Below are positions 62,262 to 64,000 of a stretch of DNA of 64,000 nucleotides, in pieces. How positions within the stretch are numbered: position 1 is the first letter of the stretch; every line of letters starts with the position of its first letter. The DNA lies in NCBI GenBank assembly GCA_017642885.1, contig JAEPOM010000001.1, forward strand, positions 62,001-126,000. The letters are read 5' to 3'. Position numbers and translations under genes: made by a program. Under the pieces are notes generated by a model that ran no database searches, had not been told where the DNA came from, and worked only from the letters and a program-made list of their open reading frames with translations. Source of the stretch: Henriciella sp. (GTDB lineage: Bacteria; Pseudomonadota; Alphaproteobacteria; Caulobacterales; Hyphomonadaceae).

Positions 62262-63557
62262 ATGGCAAAGGGACTCGTCGTCGCTGCACCGCATTCTGGC
62301 AGCGGGAAAACCGTTTTCACGATGGGGCTCGCCGCGGCCCTCAAAGCTCGCGGTCAAAGGCTGCAGATCGCTAAAGGCGGGCCCGGTTATATCGACCCGC
62401 AATTTCTCTCAGCTGCGATTGATCAACCTTGTTTCAATCTCGACAAGTGGGCGATGGGCGATGCGCAGCTGCGCGCCCGCGTCGGCGCCATCGCCATGAC
62501 CGCAGACTTTCTTCTGATTGAGGGCATGATGGGCATGTTCGACGGTGCCGCTGGGATGAACGGTTCCACCGCGGATCTCGCAGACACATTGAACCTCCCA
62601 GTCTTGCTGGTTGTTGATGCGAGCGGACAAGCCCAATCCATTGCAGCTCTCGTGCATGGATTTGCGACCTTGCGAGATCGCCCCAAGCTATGCGGCGTGG
62701 TCGCGACGCGGGTGGGTAGCGAACGGCATGGTGACATGCTGGCTGACGCTGTCCGTGAGATCGGTGTGCCGTTTTATGGCGCTGTTCAGAGGTCGGAGGC
62801 CCTGACGATCCCGTCACGCCATCTCGGGCTCGTTCAAGCCACAGAGCATATGTCACAAAGCACGTTGATCGAGGCCGCGAGAGAAGTCGTGGAGCGCGAT
62901 GTCGACGTTTCAGGTCTCTGGGAAGCTGCCTGTGACGTGCGAGCGACGGGGCAGGTTAAACCGCTCCCGCCGCTTGGCCAACGTATCGCTGTCGCCCGTG
63001 ATATTGCTTTCAGCTTTTGCTATCCGCACGTGCTCTGGGATTGGCGCCGAAGGGGCGCCGAAATCGAGTTTTTCTCTCCTCTGGCCAATGAGGCGCCGTC
63101 AGACCTTTGTGATGCCGTTTATCTCCCAGGCGGATATCCTGAATTGCATGGCGAAAAGCTCGCTAATGCAGACAAGTTCATCGCCGGCCTGCAAAAAGCG
63201 GCGGCGCGGCGCGCGCTCATTTACGGAGAATGCGGAGGTTTCATGGTCCTCGGAAAAGCCCTTATCGGTGCGGACGGCACTTCCCACACAATGACTGGAT
63301 TATTGGGACATGTGACGAGCTTCGCTGACCGGAAAATGCACCTGGGCTATCGCGAACTCTCACCACTGGGTGATGCCCCCTGGAGCGGCACTTTGAGCGG
63401 TCATGAGTTTCACTACTCGGTCCTCACGGATGCCGGAACCGATGCGCCGCTGTTTGAATGCGTGGATGCCCGAGGCACCGACCTCGGCAAGTCCGGTGGT
63501 CAGCGCGGCTCGGTGATGGGCTCATACATGCACATCATCGACCACCGTCCGAACTAG
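62262..63557 (+). CDS. CobB/CbiA family cobyrinate diamide synthase
   Basis: A 431-residue glutamine-dependent amidotransferase that amidates the a and c carboxylates of (hydrogeno)byrinate in B12 synthesis. P-loop VVAAPHSGSGKT (6-17), VYLPGGYPELH and the GATase nucleophile in YGECGGFMVLG are present. The start is uncertain: 62262 suits homology, 62229 is also in frame, and neither has a strong ribosome site. No other cobalamin genes and no B12 box lie in the window. The aerobic (CobB) and anaerobic (CbiA) enzymes cannot be told apart here. Confidence 0.87.
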   Translation: MAKGLVVAAPHSGSGKTVFTMGLAAALKARGQRLQIAKGGPGYIDPQFLSAAIDQPCFNLDKWAMGDAQLRARVGAIAMTADFLLIEGMMGMFDGAAGMNGSTADLADTLNLPVLLVVDASGQAQSIAALVHGFATLRDRPKLCGVVATRVGSERHGDMLADAVREIGVPFYGAVQRSEALTIPSRHLGLVQATEHMSQSTLIEAAREVVERDVDVSGLWEAACDVRATGQVKPLPPLGQRIAVARDIAFSFCYPHVLWDWRRRGAEIEFFSPLANEAPSDLCDAVYLPGGYPELHGEKLANADKFIAGLQKAAARRALIYGECGGFMVLGKALIGADGTSHTMTGLLGHVTSFADRKMHLGYRELSPLGDAPWSGTLSGHEFHYSVLTDAGTDAPLFECVDARGTDLGKSGGQRGSVMGSYMHIIDHRPN

Positions 63558-64000
63558 ATTGTTACGCTGCCGCTGATTTTACGACCATTGCGTTCAATCT
63601 CGATATCCCATTGGCCGGGATCGCGGTCGAGCGCTTCGTTGAGATCCTCAATTGTCTCGATCGGGCGGCCATCGATTTGCGTGATGATGTCGCGAGGCTG
63701 CACGATGCGCATCCGATAGGCTCGGCGAGACATCCGCGTGACCAGAATACCGCTGGCAAATGAGTCTGCATAACCAATCTCTTCCGCCAGGCGCGGTGAG
63801 AGCTCAACCACTTCGACGCCGGCAAAAGGATGGCGACCATCCAGCAGCACGCGCTCGGCTTCGCTGGCGCCCGGTGGCGGGGCCAAACGGGTCAGGATCG
63901 TCTGCTCGTTGCCGCCGCGCAGGACTTTGAGCGCCACATCTTCACCCGGTGATTTGGTCGCGGCGAGGAATTTCAAGCCGCGTTCGTCGAATACTTCTCT
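63554..64000 (-). CDS. C-terminal part of an HtrA/Deg-like PDZ protein (cut by window edge)
   Basis: The last 148 residues of a gene that runs in from beyond base 64000, open to the edge. It holds one PDZ domain (YADSFASGILVTRMSRRAYRM, then PRDIITQIDGRPIETIEDLNEAL) preceded by EDVALKVLRGGNEQ of a neighbouring PDZ or linker, as in DegP/DegQ. The protease domain itself lies outside the window, so catalysis cannot be judged. In other Alphaproteobacteria a Deg-like protease often precedes rarA; here the CobB gene lies between them, convergent, with a CTAG overlap. Confidence 0.75.
   Translation of the reverse strand, partial: REVFDERGLKFLAATKSPGEDVALKVLRGGNEQTILTRLAPPPGASEAERVLLDGRHPFAGVEVVELSPRLAEEIGYADSFASGILVTRMSRRAYRMRIVQPRDIITQIDGRPIETIEDLNEALDRDPGQWDIEIERNGRKISGSVTI

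Noticed and set aside
1-64000. Prophage, insertion sequence or defence island
   Set aside because: No transposase, integrase, phage structural or known defence gene, and no direct-repeat boundaries were seen; all genes look like core or metabolic chromosome.

Overview
The window reads as ordinary chromosome of an alphaproteobacterium, most likely from the Caulobacterales/Hyphomonadaceae side. The pointers are DUF2336 and DUF3126 proteins, a histidine tRNA of the alphaproteobacterial type (no encoded G-1, A73), a perfect CtrA-type box beside a GANTC (CcrM) site in front of parE, many lipoproteins, and abundant acyl-CoA and flavin enzymes. I place the family only tentatively. About 60 protein genes and one tRNA fill almost the whole window. 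I see no rRNA, insertion sequence, prophage, CRISPR array or obvious pseudogene, and no gene-free stretch above 300 bases.

Layout. 1-8.8 kb: an AsmA-like envelope protein, an M1 aminopeptidase lipoprotein, a luciferase-like monooxygenase, and a coupled old-yellow-enzyme/M14 carboxypeptidase pair. 8.8-10.9 kb: parE (topoisomerase IV) with a candidate CtrA/CcrM promoter. 11-13.7 kb: two coupled exported amidohydrolases, the second without its HxH metal site. 13.7-18.5 kb: NUDIX-crotonase pair, a degenerate EAL protein, DUF2336, a CaiB-type CoA transferase. 18.5-22.2 kb: a minus-strand run of membrane proteins, a MAPEG protein, a small lipoprotein and a tyrosine-phosphatase-like protein. 22.3-24.1 kb: an orphan PapD-like chaperone overlapping a secreted protein with calcium-loop motifs. 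24.1-28.2 kb: infA-thioesterase-maf, a fatty acid desaturase, tRNA-His, a Baeyer-Villiger-type monooxygenase. 28.3-35.3 kb: pbpC and a giant alpha-2-macroglobulin lipoprotein. 35.4-39.5 kb: BaiN-type flavoprotein/YbaN, gamma carbonic anhydrase, PhoH with a structured leader, a sulfotransferase. 39.6-47.2 kb: an M13 peptidase lipoprotein, DUF3126, a second crotonase, GYF-like, GMC oxidoreductase, tandem PilZ, cysE. 47.2-52.7 kb: yggT-folD-HNH, SDR, methyltransferase, a glycine-zipper protein, a 2OG-Fe(II) oxygenase. 52.7-59.9 kb: nucleoside hydrolase-ribokinase-GNAT, dienelactone hydrolase, NhaC antiporter, M19 dipeptidase lipoprotein, YcaQ glycosylase. 59.8-64 kb: rarA-ThuA lipoprotein, a CobB/CbiA amidotransferase, and the C-terminal end of an HtrA-like PDZ protein cut by the window edge.

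The genome is very tightly packed. Nine same-strand pairs share ATGA or GTGA start/stop overlaps, and 12 of 14 convergent gene pairs meet with a gap of two bases or less, or overlap, six of them by exactly four bases. Most 3' ends therefore cannot carry intrinsic terminators; I see only three convincing ones (37667, 41800, 51714).

Functional themes are envelope maintenance and peptide breakdown outside the cytoplasm (AsmA, M1, M13, M19, PbpC/alpha-2-macroglobulin, HtrA-like), acyl-CoA and lipid metabolism (CaiB, two crotonases, NUDIX, hotdog thioesterase, desaturase), flavin oxidoreductases, and nucleoside salvage. No clear defence island or wholly new multi-gene system is visible. The best candidates for new biology are the chaperone/secreted-protein pair, the paired active and inactive amidohydrolases, the phoH leader, and the cell-cycle signature at parE.
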